Origin: an uncultured Paracoccaceae bacterium
GTDB lineage: Bacteria; Pseudomonadota; Alphaproteobacteria; Rhodobacterales; Rhodobacteraceae
Assembly: GCA_938028765.1 (NCBI GenBank)
Contig: CALIZF010000073.1
Span: 1 to 53,630, forward strand
Direction of reading: 5' to 3'
Length of the DNA stretch: 53,630 bases
Positions 1-9,454 of this stretch are shown piece after piece (the stretch's first letter is position 1; every line of letters begins with the position of its first letter). A program made the position numbers and the translations under genes. Under the pieces are notes generated by a model, which worked only from the letters and a program-made list of their open reading frames with translations, was not told the origin of the DNA and searched no databases.

Positions 1-13
1 GAAACGGGGAAGG

Positions 14-838
14 TCATGGGTGCGGCCGGTCTTGCGCCGGCGGGCGCGCGTCGAGCGCCGACGGCGTCAACAGCAGCACCCCGGCCGAGGCAGCAAGGTC
101 CCTCGCCGACCGGGTGAAGCCCGCGTTCGACACCACGGCCGCCGATGGCAGCCCGTGGAACCGCGCGCCTGCCAGCGCCTCCTGCACCGCGCGGTTGCCC
201 ACGGGGCGCGACGACAGCTTGCACTGAACCGCCAGCCCCTCTGCCCCTCGGCGCGCGATCACGTCCGCGCCCTGGTCGCCGGCGCCGCCGGTCGTCCGCA
301 CGGTCCAGCCCTGCGCCGCAAGGCGCGCGGCCACCCAGGCCTCGAAGGCGCCGGGGTCGGCCACGGCGGCGTCCGTCGCGACACCGACCGCCGCCTCGAT
401 CGCAGCCAGCGCCGCGGCGGGCGGCAGCGCATCGGGCGGCACCCCGCAGCGCACGGCGTAGGCCGTCGCCACCGCCACCCGCCCGTCCGCCGCGACCGCG
501 CCGAACCCGTCGCGGGTCACGGCGCGCGCCAGCATCCGCCGCAACGCCGGCGCCTCGGCCGCCGCCGCGGCGCGCAGGACCGCCGCCGCCGCCCGCGCAC
601 GTGCGCGGCCGAGCGCCAGCGCCCCGCCTGCCGCAACCAGCAACGGGGCCAGCAGCGCGGGCGTCAGCGGCACCGGCAGCGGCAGGCCCGGCGACGACGG
701 CGCGTCCCACGGCCCGGCCAGCCCGCAGACCACCCCCGCCAGCGCGACCGCCGCCCCCGGTCCCGGCGCGCGCAGCAGCGCCACGCGCAGGGCGCGCATG
801 TAGGAGGGCGCATCGACGGGCGGCGGCTGGACGTGCAT
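14..838 (-). CDS. Membrane-anchored restriction endonuclease-like (Mrr_cat family) protein
   Basis: A 274-aa protein read from the ATG at 838; a second ATG at 799 is an alternative. The C-terminal domain (about residues 160-262) has the Mrr/type IV restriction endonuclease fold signature: Glu166 in FEAW, Asp192 in GADVI and Gln205-Cys-Lys207 (QCK), followed by a conserved VVSNAGFT-like strand. This is the PD-(D/E)xK nuclease core. Two hydrophobic stretches at about 28-43 and 58-77 suggest the nuclease is tethered to the inner membrane facing the cytoplasm. In this family the domain cleaves DNA, often modified or foreign DNA; the substrate here is unknown. No methylase lies next to it. The frame stays open upstream to 1291, but that part is Arg/Pro-rich with no family features, so I excluded it. 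Confidence 0.8.
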   Translation of the reverse strand: MHVQPPPVDAPSYMRALRVALLRAPGPGAAVALAGVVCGLAGPWDAPSSPGLPLPVPLTPALLAPLLVAAGGALALGRARARAAAAVLRAAAAAEAPALRRMLARAVTRDGFGAVAADGRVAVATAYAVRCGVPPDALPPAAALAAIEAAVGVATDAAVADPGAFEAWVAARLAAQGWTVRTTGGAGDQGADVIARRGAEGLAVQCKLSSRPVGNRAVQEALAGARFHGLPSAAVVSNAGFTRSARDLAASAGVLLLTPSALDARPPAQDRPHP

Positions 839-1704
839 CGTGCCCGGAACCGTCGCGCGCGAATGCGGCGGAAAATGGCCGCGCACCCGGTGGTATCGGG
901 GCGCAAGGTCGATACTAGCGGTTGCGGGCTGCGGCGGCGCGCCTGCGCCCGCGCACCGGGCAGGCCCGAGGGCCGGCCGCCGCGACCCGGAGGGCGGCGC
1001 AGGGTCGGGCCGCTGCGCGCCGCAGCGGGAACAGGTGCGGCTGCAGCGCGGCCGAAGGCCACCGCCCGCGCAGGCCGCCGCGGCGCCGGCAGTCCCGCCA
1101 CGCGGGCCGGCATGGGCCGGCGTCCCGGTCTGGGGCGGCGAAGCGCCGTCCGTCGCCCGGCCGGCGCTCGGCAGCGATGCGGAAGGTCCGGCCGGCGCGG
1201 TGCCGCGGACAGGGTTCCCGAAAGCCCGCCGTCGGACGGCACGTCCGAAAACGTCAACTTTGGACCTTCGTTTTGCGGGTATCGGCCGCAAGAATACAGC
1301 GTAAGTGCAAGGCCGCCCGGCTGTCGAGGCCGGCGCGGCAGAGGATCCGCCTACCGTGCCGGTCGCCGCGCCGGTCGCGCCATCTTCCGACAGGCCGGAC
1401 GACCGCGACGCGCGAAAGTCCGGGGCAGCACATCGGGCCCGCCGCCGCCGGCGCTGCGAGGGTCACGGCCGAAGGCCAGCGCGTGATCGGCCAGCGTCCC
1501 GGTCGGCGCAGCAACACCAGGACCTCTCCTCGGCCGCAAGCGGCGCTGTCGCGCGCTAAAGATCGTCGTTCTAGCCCGTGAGGTAGCATCGTGGCCCAAC
1601 CGTCACGCCGCGCGGCGCGGGGCTGTCGTTCCGGCGGGCAAAGCGGGGCGCAGGCCGCGCACCGGCACCCGGCGGGGCCGCCGGAGACGGGCCAAGCGGC
1701 CGAC
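839..1704. other. Long gene-poor stretch upstream of the Mrr-like gene
   Basis: About 870 bases between the minus-strand nuclease gene and the promoter of the cidA-like gene. Several open frames cross it, but all translate into low-complexity Arg/Pro/Ala-rich sequence with no recognisable domain. The only notable change in composition is a short less GC-rich patch around 1250-1310, where a weak plus-strand promoter-like arrangement TTTGCG-N17-TACAGC can be read. I see no convincing gene, tRNA, terminator or repeat. Confidence 0.5.
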
Positions 1705-1733
1705 TTGCCAGGCACGGCCGGTGCCGCCTAGGG
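1705..1733 (+). promoter_or_regulatory. Putative sigma-70 promoter of the cidA/lrgA-lrgB pair
   Basis: TTGCCA (1705-1710), a 17-base spacer, and CTAGGG (1728-1733). The expected transcription start near 1740 leaves a leader of about 22 nt before the ATG at 1762. Inferred by consensus only. Confidence 0.45.
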
Positions 1734-1761
1734 TCGCCCCATCCTGACCGGAGCGCCGCCC

Positions 1762-2112
1762 ATGATCCCTGCCCTCGCCATCATCCTTGCCTTCCAGCTC
1801 GGCGGCGAGGCCGCCGCGCGGGCGACCGGCCTGCCGGTGCCGGGGCCGGTGCTGGGCATGATTGCACTCGTCGCCGCGCTGACGGCCTTTCCGCGGCTCG
1901 GCGCGACGCTGGCGGCGGCAGCACAGGCGATCCTGTCGGCGCTGACGCTGTTCTTCGTGCCGGCCGGGGTCGGCGTGGTCGCGCATCTCGGCGTCCTGCG
2001 CGATGCGGGACCGGCTCTGGCGCTCGCCCTCGTCGTCTCCACCGTCGCGGCCATCGCGGCGGGCGCGCTCGTCTTTGCCGCCGTCGCGCGCATCACCGGG
2101 AAGGGCGCGTGA
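1762..2112 (+). CDS. CidA/LrgA family membrane protein
   Basis: A 116-aa protein almost entirely made of hydrophobic segments (about four membrane helices), with the family pattern of a conserved P-x-P-G-P-VLGM turn after the first helix (LPVPGPVLGM, residues 24-33). LrgA/CidA proteins act in the inner membrane together with LrgB/CidB. They have been called holin-like and linked to murein hydrolase control, and in some bacteria the pair transports small metabolites such as pyruvate or glycolate. The stop codon overlaps the start of the lrgB-type gene by one base, so the two are surely co-translated. It could belong to either the LrgA or the CidA branch; sequence alone does not decide. Confidence 0.85.
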   Translation: MIPALAIILAFQLGGEAAARATGLPVPGPVLGMIALVAALTAFPRLGATLAAAAQAILSALTLFFVPAGVGVVAHLGVLRDAGPALALALVVSTVAAIAAGALVFAAVARITGKGA

Positions 2113-2834
2113 TGGACGCGCCCGACCTTGCGCTGATCTGGAGCTATCTCGCGCGCGAGCCGCTTCTGTGGCTGACCGCGACGCTGACGGCGTTCTGGAT
2201 GGCCGACCGGCTATCGGCCGCCGCGGGGCGCGCCCCCTGGGCCAACCCGGTCCTCGGCGCCGTCATCCTGCTGTCGGTCGTGCTGACGCTGACCGGCACG
2301 CCCTATGCCGACTATTTCGCGGGGGCGCAGTTCGTGCATTTCATGCTCGGCCCGGCGGTCGTGGCGCTGGCCGTGCCGCTGTGGCAGGCGCGGGCGCGGG
2401 TGCGGGCGGCGGCGCTGCCGGTGGCGGCGGCGCTGGTTGCGGGATCGGTCGCGGGCATCGGCACCGCCCTGGCCGTCGCGTCTGCCTTCGGCGTTCCGCC
2501 CGAGGTCCTCGCTGCGCTCGCGCCCAAGTCGGCGACCGCGCCGGTCGCCATCGGCATCGCCGAACGGCTGGGGGGCGCGCCGACGCTGGCCGCCGTGCTG
2601 GCCCTGACGACGGGGATGATCGGGGCCGTCGTCGCGACCCCGCTTCTGAACGCGCTGCGCCTGACCGACTGGCGCGCGCGCGGCTTTGCCACCGGGGTTG
2701 CCGCCCACGGCCTCGGCACGGCGCGGGCCTTCCAGGTGAACGAGACGGCGGGCGCGTTTGCCGGCCTCGGAATGGGCCTCAACGCGATCCTGACCGCAAT
2801 CCTCGCGCCCTGGGCGCTGGCCCTCTTCCGGTGA
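2112..2834 (+). CDS. LrgB/CidB family membrane protein
   Basis: A 240-aa polytopic membrane protein with the LrgB hallmark region [18 protein letters not shown] (about 139-156), followed by GMIGAVV and a conserved [10 protein letters not shown] segment (about 198-207) near the C terminus. It pairs with the LrgA-like protein encoded immediately upstream (TGATG overlap at 2110-2114); the GTG one codon earlier is less likely as start. Known members form a two-component membrane system affecting autolysis or metabolite export. Which role applies here cannot be told. Confidence 0.88.
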   Translation: MDAPDLALIWSYLAREPLLWLTATLTAFWMADRLSAAAGRAPWANPVLGAVILLSVVLTLTGTPYADYFAGAQFVHFMLGPAVVALAVPLWQARARVRAAALPVAAALVAGSVAGIGTALAVASAFGVPPEVLAALAPKSATAPVAIGIAERLGGAPTLAAVLALTTGMIGAVVATPLLNALRLTDWRARGFATGVAAHGLGTARAFQVNETAGAFAGLGMGLNAILTAILAPWALALFR

Positions 2835-2851
2835 GGGCGGGCCAGCCGCGA

Positions 2852-2880
2852 TTGCAAAGCGCCTGGGCGGGCCTTATGTC
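2852..2880 (+). promoter_or_regulatory. Putative sigma-70 promoter of accD-folC
   Basis: TTGCAA (2852-2857), 17-base spacer, TATGTC (2875-2880). Predicted start near 2887 gives a leader of about 24 nt to the accD ATG at 2911. Confidence 0.5.
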
Positions 2881-2910
2881 GGGCGCGCCGAGCCGCCGCA
2901 TGGGCACCCG

Positions 2911-3837
2911 ATGAACTGGATCACCGACTACGTCCGGCCCAAGATCAACTCGCTCTTCTCGCGCCGCGAGGTGCCCGAGAACCTGTGGACCAAATGCCCC
3001 GAATGCGGGACGATGCTGTTCCACCGCGAACTGGCGGCGAACCTCAACGTCTGCACCAACTGCGACCACCACCTGCCGATCGGCCCGCGCGACCGCTTCG
3101 CGGCCCTGTTCGACGCGGGCCTGTGGACCGAGGTGAAGGTTCCCGACCCGCTGCCCGATCCGCTGCAGTTCCGCGACCAGAAGAAATACGCCGACCGCCT
3201 CCGCGCCGCGCAGAAGGACACCGGGGCGAAGGACGCGATGTTGGTGGCCGAGGGCGAGGTGATGCGCACGCCGATGGTAGTGGCGGCGCAGGATTTCTCG
3301 TTCATGGCCGGATCCATGGGCATGTATGTGGGCAACGCCCTGATCGCCGCGGCGACGCGCGCGGTGGAAACGCGCCGGCCGCTGGTGGTGTTCACCGCCT
3401 CGGGCGGGGCGCGGATGCAGGAAGGGATCCTCAGCCTGATGCAGATGCCGCGCACCACCGTTGCCGTCGGAATGGTGAAGGAGGCGCGGCTGCCCTACAT
3501 CACCGTGCTGACCCACCCCACCACGGGCGGCGTGACCGCCAGCTACGCCATGCTGGGCGACATCCAGATCGCCGAGCCCAATGCCCTGATCTGCTTCGCC
3601 GGCCCCCGCGTGATCGAGCAGACCATCCGCGAGAAACTGCCCGAAGGGTTCCAGCGCGCCGAATACCTGCTGGACCACGGGATGCTGGACCGGGTGACGC
3701 ACCGCAAGGCGATGCGGGACGAACTCGCCACGCTCGTCCGGCTGCTGATGCGCGAGAGCGCGCCGGTGAAGGGCGACCTGCCCGCGCCGCCGCCCGCCGC
3801 CGTCGCGGCCGCGCCCGAGGCCGCGCCGCAGCCGTGA
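2911..3837 (+). CDS. accD: Acetyl-CoA carboxylase carboxyltransferase subunit beta
   Basis: A 308-aa protein with the AccD N-terminal zinc ribbon (Cys29, Cys32, Cys48, Cys51) and the carboxyltransferase/crotonase-like core, including the [11 protein letters not shown] segment and the G-G-V-T-A-S-Y-A motif that shapes the acyl-CoA oxyanion site. With AccA it transfers the carboxyl group from biotin on AccB to acetyl-CoA, making malonyl-CoA for fatty acid synthesis. The last 30 residues are Pro/Ala-rich and probably disordered. The stop overlaps the GTG start of folC, the usual accD-folC order in proteobacteria. Full length for the family. Confidence 0.97.
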   Translation: MNWITDYVRPKINSLFSRREVPENLWTKCPECGTMLFHRELAANLNVCTNCDHHLPIGPRDRFAALFDAGLWTEVKVPDPLPDPLQFRDQKKYADRLRAAQKDTGAKDAMLVAEGEVMRTPMVVAAQDFSFMAGSMGMYVGNALIAAATRAVETRRPLVVFTASGGARMQEGILSLMQMPRTTVAVGMVKEARLPYITVLTHPTTGGVTASYAMLGDIQIAEPNALICFAGPRVIEQTIREKLPEGFQRAEYLLDHGMLDRVTHRKAMRDELATLVRLLMRESAPVKGDLPAPPPAAVAAAPEAAPQP

Positions 3838-5114
3838 CCGCCGCCGCCTCCGCCTCCGACGCGATCCTGCAGCGGCTGATGACGCTGCACCCGAAGGTGA
3901 TCGACCTCACGCTGGACCGGATGCACCGCATCCTCGCCGCCCTCGGCCACCCCGAACGGCGGCTGCCGCCGGTGATCCATGTCGCGGGCACGAACGGCAA
4001 GGGCTCGACCCAGGCGATGATGCGGGCGGGGCTGGAGGCTGCGGGCTTCCGCGTCCATGCCTATACCTCGCCGCACCTCGCGCAGTTCCACGAACGGATC
4101 CGGCTGGCGGGCGAGCTGATCGCGGAAGCGGCGCTGGCGGCCTTGCTGGACGAATGCGAGAGCGCGAACGCGGGCCGGCCCATCACCTTCTTCGAGATCA
4201 CCACTGCCGCCGCCTTCCTCGCCTTCGCGCGGACGCCGGCGGACTACCTTCTGCTCGAAGTCGGCATGGGCGGGCGGCTCGATGCCACGAACGTGGTGGA
4301 CCGGCCGCGGCTGACCGTCATCACCCCGGTCAGCTTCGACCACCAGCAATACCTCGGCGACACGATCCCCCTGATCGCGGCCGAGAAGGCGGGCATTCTG
4401 AAGCCCGGCGTAACGGGCATCGTCGCGCCGCAGCGGCCCGAGGGGCTGGCGGCCATCGAGGCCCGTGCCGCGGCCGTCGGCGCGCACCTGACCGTTGCGG
4501 GACGCGACTATCAGGCCTGGGAGGAACGCGGGCGGATCGTGTTCCAGGACCTGCGCGGCCCGCTGGACCTGCCCCGCCCCGTCCTGCCCGGCCCCCACCA
4601 GATCGAGAACGCCGGGGCGGCGCTGGCGGCGCTGCGCGCGCTCGGCCTCGGGGACGACGCCTGCGCGGCGGCGATGACCCGCGCCGACTGGCCGGCCCGG
4701 ATGCAGCGCCTGCGCCGCGGGCCGCTGGCCGAAGCCGCCCCGGGGATCGAGCTGTGGCTCGACGGCGGACACAACCCCGCCGGCGGCGAGGCGATCGCCG
4801 CGACGCTTGCCGCCATGCCGCCGCGGCCAACGTATCTGATCGCGGGGATGCTGAACACGAAGGACGTGGCGGGGTTCATGCGCCCGCTGTCCGGCGGTGC
4901 CCGCCACCTCTATGCCGTGTCGATCCCCGGCGAGAAGGCGACGCTGCCGGCCGAGGATACCTGCGCGGCCGCCCGCGCCGCCGGGATCCCTGCCGACACG
5001 GCACCTTCGGTCGCCGGTGCGCTCGGGCTGATCGCCGCGCGCGAGCCCCGCGCGCGCGTGCTGATCTGCGGGTCGCTCTACCTTGCCGGCCATATCCTGC
5101 GCGAGAACGGCTGA
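3834..5114 (+). CDS. folC: Bifunctional folylpolyglutamate synthase/dihydrofolate synthase
   Basis: A 426-aa Mur-ligase-family enzyme. The P-loop AGTNGKGST (residues 51-59) binds ATP, and the following segments ([37 protein letters not shown]) are typical of FolC. It adds glutamate to dihydropteroate and to reduced folates in the cytoplasm. The start chosen is a GTG at 3834 because it forms a four-base GTGA overlap with the accD stop and gives the normal N terminus; the frame is open further upstream only as the shadow of accD. Confidence in the identity is high, in the exact start good. Confidence 0.95.
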   Translation: MTAAASASDAILQRLMTLHPKVIDLTLDRMHRILAALGHPERRLPPVIHVAGTNGKGSTQAMMRAGLEAAGFRVHAYTSPHLAQFHERIRLAGELIAEAALAALLDECESANAGRPITFFEITTAAAFLAFARTPADYLLLEVGMGGRLDATNVVDRPRLTVITPVSFDHQQYLGDTIPLIAAEKAGILKPGVTGIVAPQRPEGLAAIEARAAAVGAHLTVAGRDYQAWEERGRIVFQDLRGPLDLPRPVLPGPHQIENAGAALAALRALGLGDDACAAAMTRADWPARMQRLRRGPLAEAAPGIELWLDGGHNPAGGEAIAATLAAMPPRPTYLIAGMLNTKDVAGFMRPLSGGARHLYAVSIPGEKATLPAEDTCAAARAAGIPADTAPSVAGALGLIAAREPRARVLICGSLYLAGHILRENG

Positions 5115-5234
5115 TCGCTGCCGCATCCGGCTTCCGGACTGCCCGGATATTCCGCGCGCGCCGCGCCCCACGCCACCTGATCGGGCACGCGCACCCGGCA
5201 TCCGACCGATCCCCCGCGCAAGCATCGAAAGGCA

Positions 5235-5263
5235 TTGACCGACGATCCCGCCGCGCTGCAGAC
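5235..5263 (+). promoter_or_regulatory. Putative promoter of the exonuclease gene
   Basis: TTGACC (5235-5240), 17-base spacer, GCAGAC (5258-5263). The -10 is weak. Predicted start near 5270 leaves about 22 nt before the ATG at 5292 and argues against the TTG at 5235 being a start codon. Confidence 0.35.
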
Positions 5264-5291
5264 TCGCGGATGTTGCCGACGGTGCGCGCCC

Positions 5292-6224
5292 ATGAGCGAG
5301 GACAATTGGCTACTGCTCCTGCTGATCGGTGGCGCGATATGGGTGTGGATACGCAGCAAGACCGACCCGGGCGACCGACCCGAACCGCGGGGTCCAGCGC
5401 CGGGCGGCAGCGCCCCGGTCGCGTCCCCGCCACCCCGGCGTGCCCCACAGCAATCGCAAGCCGCCGGGGCATCGCGCGGGCAGGGACGCGATCCGGCCGG
5501 CGCAAGCATCGCGCGGCATCGCCCGCCAGCGCCGCGGGAATCCTCGCCAGAGCCGGCAACGGCGCGTGCGCCGCACCCTGCCGGGCGCGGGAACATCGCC
5601 GCCCCCGCCCTGCAGCTGAAGCCGAAGCGGTTCGCCTTCTGCGCGCTTGACACCGAGACGACGGGCATCGTGCCGAAAAGCCGCCGGCACCGCGCGTTCG
5701 AGATCAGTTGCGTCCGGTTCACACCGCGCGACGGCGACGCCTGGGCAAGGACGCGGTTGAGCCTCTTCCTCCGCGTCGATACCCGGGGCATGGCCGGGCT
5801 CAAGCTGTCGCCGATGTGGCAGACGCACCGCGACGGTGGTGGCCAGGCGCAGGCGATAGCGCCGACCGAGGCGCTCGATGCGCTCCGCACATTCGTGGGC
5901 AACCTGCCGCTGGTGTGCCACAATGCCCGGTTCGATCAGATCGTCATCGAGAACGAGATCGACAGGACCGGCCATCCGTGGCGGCCGGCGAACCGCTGGA
6001 TCTGCACGCTGAAAATGGCGCGGATGGCCGGTGCCGGGCGGTATGTCGGCCCCGCACCCGGCCGTCCCGACGGCATGTCCTACAGGCTCGAGGACGTATG
6101 CGGCGCGCTTGCGCTGCCGCTCGATCCTGCGCAGCTGCACCTTGGCCACTACGACGCGGAACTTGCAGGGCTCGCCTTCCTCAGGCTGCATTACCAGCGC
6201 GGAACGCCGCTCGCCGATCCCTGA
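5292..6224 (+). CDS. Membrane-anchored DEDDh 3'-5' exonuclease (DnaQ-like)
   Basis: A 310-aa protein in three parts: one N-terminal membrane helix (about residues 6-20, LLLLL-IGGAIWVWI), a long Pro/Ala/Arg-rich linker (about 24-108), and a DEDDh exonuclease domain (about 112-305). Catalytic residues visible are Asp120 and Glu122 (ALDTETTG), Asp215 in HNARFD, and His283 with Asp288 (H-x4-D). This fold is shared by the PolIII epsilon subunit and RNase T and removes nucleotides from 3' ends using two metal ions. The membrane tether and linker are unlike the replicative DnaQ, so this is an accessory nuclease of unknown substrate. ATG at 5292 is preferred because the hydrophobic helix then starts the protein. 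Confidence 0.83.
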   Translation: MSEDNWLLLLLIGGAIWVWIRSKTDPGDRPEPRGPAPGGSAPVASPPPRRAPQQSQAAGASRGQGRDPAGASIARHRPPAPRESSPEPATARAPHPAGRGNIAAPALQLKPKRFAFCALDTETTGIVPKSRRHRAFEISCVRFTPRDGDAWARTRLSLFLRVDTRGMAGLKLSPMWQTHRDGGGQAQAIAPTEALDALRTFVGNLPLVCHNARFDQIVIENEIDRTGHPWRPANRWICTLKMARMAGAGRYVGPAPGRPDGMSYRLEDVCGALALPLDPAQLHLGHYDAELAGLAFLRLHYQRGTPLADP

Positions 6225-6260
6225 CTGCCGCGCGTCGTTCTGCACGGACTTCGGAGGGGT

Positions 6261-6281
6261 CCCGGGGGACGCCCCCCCGGG
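6261..6281. terminator. GC-rich hairpin between convergent genes
   Basis: Inverted repeat CCCGGGGG (6261-6268) and CCCCCGGG (6274-6281) with a 5-base loop, placed between the 3' ends of the exonuclease gene and the minus-strand binding-protein gene. There is no clear U tract on either strand, so intrinsic termination is only a guess. Confidence 0.35.
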
Positions 6282-6300
6282 CAGGCCACGTCCGGGTGCC

Positions 6301-7476
6301 TCAGCCGCCTGCGCCGGTCTGGCGGGCGAGAAGCTTCCACAGGCCGCCCTCGACCACGCTGATCGTGATCTCGTTGGCGCCCTGATGGTTGTCGGGCGTG
6401 TAGCGGATCTGAGTGTCCAGAAGCTCGTCATAGAACGCGAGGTTGGCCATAGCGTTGCGGAAGGTGTCGGCGTTCAGGTCCGGCCCGGCGGCGTCCAGCG
6501 CCCGCACGAGGATGTCGGCCGAGGAATAGCCGAGCATCGCAAAGCCGGTCGCGGGCTGACCGAACTTCGCTTCGTAATCGGCGATGAACCTGGCCGGGAC
6601 GGGATCGCTACGGCGCGCCTGCAGATCGACCCAGCCCGCGGCGGCATAAAGCCCGTCCGTCACGCCGCCCGGCACCGCCGCGACCGCCTCGAGGAAGCCG
6701 GCCGAGGTCGCAAGGAACTTCGCGTCGGTCCAGCCGAGCTGCTTGGCCGTTCCGACGACCGTGATCCCGGCACGGACGCCGAGCGCCATCGTCACCACCT
6801 GGCAGCCGTCGGCGCGCAGCTTCTGCACGGCGCCGACGAAGTCCTGCTCGTCCGGCTTGTGGGTGGTCTCGCCGACGAACTCCATCCCCACGGCCGCCGC
6901 CTGTTCCTTGGTGGCCGCCGCGATCTCGAACCCGAAGTCGGTCGGCAGGTACATCGTGCAGACCCTGGTCGTCCCGAAGGTGTCATGCAGGTAGCGCATG
7001 CCCGCAACGGTCTGGTCGTAGTAGGACGAGAACGCCGTGAACTTGTTGGGGCTGTCTGGTTCCGGCAGCATCTCGCGCGCCGCCGTCAGCGGGTTGATGT
7101 TGAAGATGCCCTTCGGGTCCATGATCTGGAACCCGGCCAGGTTATGCGGGGTCCCGAGGCTCAGCAGCATGGCGAACACGCGGTCGCGGTTGACCAGCTT
7201 GTTGTAGGCCTGCGTCGCCTTGGGCAGCTGGTAGCCGTGATCCTCGACCACGAAGCGGATCTTGCGCCCGTGCACGCCACCCGCCGCGTTCGCCTGGTCG
7301 AAGCGCAGGTTGGCGCCGTTGATCGCGGGCACGCCGACGGCGGCGAAGATGCCCGAGAGGTCGTTGACCGAGCCGATGACGACCTCGGTCGCGCTGACGC
7401 CCTGCGTTTGCGCCGCGGCCGGCCCGGCGATGCCGAAGGCCAGCGCCGCCGCAAGGGCGATGCGTGTGGATTTCAT
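6301..7476 (-). CDS. ABC transporter periplasmic substrate-binding protein (LivK/Peripla_BP_6 type)
   Basis: A 391-aa protein with a clear Sec signal peptide (MKSTR, hydrophobic core to about residue 22, cut after AAA-Q) and the type I periplasmic-binding fold of the branched-chain amino acid receptor family. GSVNDLSGIFAAVGVPAINGANLRFDQ is replaced in many homologues only slightly and reads as the first ligand-binding lobe. It delivers a small ligand to the LivHMGF-type importer encoded upstream on the same strand, and is the last gene of that operon, 34 bases after the ligase gene. A strong GGGAGGA ribosome site precedes the ATG. The neighbouring ligase suggests the ligand is a carboxylic acid rather than an amino acid; the exact ligand is unknown. 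Confidence 0.9.
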   Translation of the reverse strand: MKSTRIALAAALAFGIAGPAAAQTQGVSATEVVIGSVNDLSGIFAAVGVPAINGANLRFDQANAAGGVHGRKIRFVVEDHGYQLPKATQAYNKLVNRDRVFAMLLSLGTPHNLAGFQIMDPKGIFNINPLTAAREMLPEPDSPNKFTAFSSYYDQTVAGMRYLHDTFGTTRVCTMYLPTDFGFEIAAATKEQAAAVGMEFVGETTHKPDEQDFVGAVQKLRADGCQVVTMALGVRAGITVVGTAKQLGWTDAKFLATSAGFLEAVAAVPGGVTDGLYAAAGWVDLQARRSDPVPARFIADYEAKFGQPATGFAMLGYSSADILVRALDAAGPDLNADTFRNAMANLAFYDELLDTQIRYTPDNHQGANEITISVVEGGLWKLLARQTGAGG

Positions 7477-7510
7477 GTCGTTCCTCCCTTTCCGTCCCCC
7501 TGCCGGGGGA

Positions 7511-9400
7511 TCATCGATACATCTCGTCGATCAGCCGCTTGTGCTTGCGTTCCACGAAGCTGCGCTTCAGCTTCATGGTTGCGGTCAGCTCGTCGTCCTC
7601 GGCCGTCAATAGCACGTCGATCACGCGGAAGTCCTTCACCTGCTCGACCCGCGCGAATTCCCGGTTGACTGCGTCCACCTCGGCCCGGATCAGGTCCACC
7701 ACCGCCTGCGCCCGCGTGAGCGAGGCGAAGTCGGAAAACGGCACCCGGTTGTCCTGGGCGAACTTCTCGACGTTTTCCTGGTCGATCATGATCAGCGCGG
7801 TCAGATACTTCCGCCGGTCGCCGATGATCACGGCGTCGCTGATGTAGGGGCTGAACTTCAGCCGGGTCTCGATCTCGGCGGGGGTGATGTTCTTCCCGCC
7901 GGCGGTGATGATGATGTCCTTGAGCCGCCCGGTGATCGTCACGAAGCCGTCGGCATCGATGCTGCCGAGGTCGCCCGTGCGCAGCCAGCCGTCGGGGGTG
8001 TAGGCTTCGGCCGTCTTGTCGGGCAGGTTCCAGTAGCCCTTGAAGTTCGCCAGGCTGCGCGTCTGGATTTCGCCGTCCGGTGCGATGCGGATCTCCACCC
8101 CCGGCATCGCCTGGCCGACGGTGCCGAGGCGCACCCGGCCGATGCGGTTGACGGTGCAGGTCGCCGTGTTCTCGGTCATGCCGTAGCCTTCGCAGACCTG
8201 CACCCCGATGGCGTGATACCAGCGCAGCAGGGCAGGGCTGATCGGTGCCGCGCCCGACACGCCCTGCACCAGCCGGTCCATGCCAAGAAGGCGGCGCAGG
8301 TTGCCGAAGACCGTCCAGTCGGCCAGCGCCACCGCCGCCCGTTCCGCCGCCGTCATCGGCCGTCCCGCCGCCTGCGCATCCGCCCGCCGGAACCCCGCGC
8401 GCAGCGCCAGCCCGTAGGCCACCCGCCCGGCCCATGTCGCCTCCTGGGCGAGGATCGAGACGCGGGAATAGATCTTTTCCCACACCCGCGGCACGGCGCT
8501 GAAGGTATGCGGGCTGACCTCGCGCAGGTTCTCGAACACCGTTTCCGGGCTTTCGGCAAAGTTCACGACCGACCGCACCGCGATCGGGAAATAGGCCGAG
8601 TTCCCGCGCTCGAAGATGTGGCACAGGGGCAGGAAGCACAGCTGCTCGTTCCCCGGCGCGATCTGCAGCTCGCGCACCCCCGCCTGGATCGACGCCAGCA
8701 CGTTCTCGTGCGTCAGCATCGCGCCCTTCGGCGGGCCCGTGGTGCCCGAGGTGTAGATCAGCAGCGCCACGTCGTCGGGCCGCGCCATCTCGATGGCGTG
8801 CTCGAAGGCCGCGGGATGCGCGCGGTCCTCGGCCTGCCCGATCTCGTAGAGCCGCGGCAGGAAGATCACGCGGGGGTCGGTCACGTCCTGAAGCCCCTCG
8901 TCGTCCAGCACGATCACGCGCTCGACCGACGGGGCGCCGTCGGGGCATTCCAGCAGCTTGTCGTATTGTTCCTCGTTCTCGACGACGAGGAACCGGCAGC
9001 GGCTGTCCTTCAGGATGTAGGCGAGCTGTGCGGCGCTGTCGGTCGTGTAGACACCCGAGGCGATGCCGCCCGCGCCCTGGATCCCCTGATCGAAGTAGAG
9101 CCATTCCTTCCGGTCCTCGGACAGGATCTGCACCACCTCGCCGCGCGTGAGGCCGAGCTTGAGAAGCGCAAGCCCGATCCACTTCGCGTGGTTCCACCAG
9201 TCGCCCCAGGTGAAGGCCCGCCAGATCCCGAGGTGCTTTTCGCGGTGCGCGATCCGCCCCGGATCGGCCTTGCAGCGGGCGCGGAACAGCGCGGAAACCG
9301 TGTCGCAGCCGTCCACCAGCACCGGCCGGGTGCCGGGTTCGGCGTTGAGGGCGATGCCCTTGACGGTTTCCATCGCCGGAATAGCCCCGTGCCGGGTCAT
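7511..9400 (-). CDS. AMP-binding long-chain acyl-CoA ligase
   Basis: A 629-aa adenylate-forming enzyme. The ATP-binding loop YTSGTTGPPKGA lies at about 216-227, the GYGMTE A5-type motif and the TGDLG segment follow, and a C-terminal Lys-containing lid is present (ATMKLKRSFV). It matches the bacterial long-chain (FadD15/ACSBG-like) group, which converts a free carboxylic acid, ATP and CoA to acyl-CoA, AMP and pyrophosphate. Its place inside an ABC importer operon, between livF-type and binding-protein genes, suggests that the imported acid is activated on entry. The ATG at 9400 has a good ribosome site (GGAGG seven bases upstream). Confidence 0.92.
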   Translation of the reverse strand: MTRHGAIPAMETVKGIALNAEPGTRPVLVDGCDTVSALFRARCKADPGRIAHREKHLGIWRAFTWGDWWNHAKWIGLALLKLGLTRGEVVQILSEDRKEWLYFDQGIQGAGGIASGVYTTDSAAQLAYILKDSRCRFLVVENEEQYDKLLECPDGAPSVERVIVLDDEGLQDVTDPRVIFLPRLYEIGQAEDRAHPAAFEHAIEMARPDDVALLIYTSGTTGPPKGAMLTHENVLASIQAGVRELQIAPGNEQLCFLPLCHIFERGNSAYFPIAVRSVVNFAESPETVFENLREVSPHTFSAVPRVWEKIYSRVSILAQEATWAGRVAYGLALRAGFRRADAQAAGRPMTAAERAAVALADWTVFGNLRRLLGMDRLVQGVSGAAPISPALLRWYHAIGVQVCEGYGMTENTATCTVNRIGRVRLGTVGQAMPGVEIRIAPDGEIQTRSLANFKGYWNLPDKTAEAYTPDGWLRTGDLGSIDADGFVTITGRLKDIIITAGGKNITPAEIETRLKFSPYISDAVIIGDRRKYLTALIMIDQENVEKFAQDNRVPFSDFASLTRAQAVVDLIRAEVDAVNREFARVEQVKDFRVIDVLLTAEDDELTATMKLKRSFVERKHKRLIDEMYR

Positions 9401-9454
9401 GCGCCTGCCTCCGCCGTCATCGCCCGGTCACCCTGCTCATCGCGCCCAGCCCCT

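Noticed and set aside
839..1291. N-terminal extension of the Mrr-like protein to 1291
   Set aside because: The extra 151 residues are Arg/Pro/Gly-rich low complexity without ribosome site; the ATG at 838 gives a sensible membrane-nuclease protein.
20..1486. Long plus-strand frames over the first 1.5 kb
   Set aside because: They are antisense or shifted to the Mrr-like gene and consist of Arg-rich sequence typical of GC-rich shadow frames.
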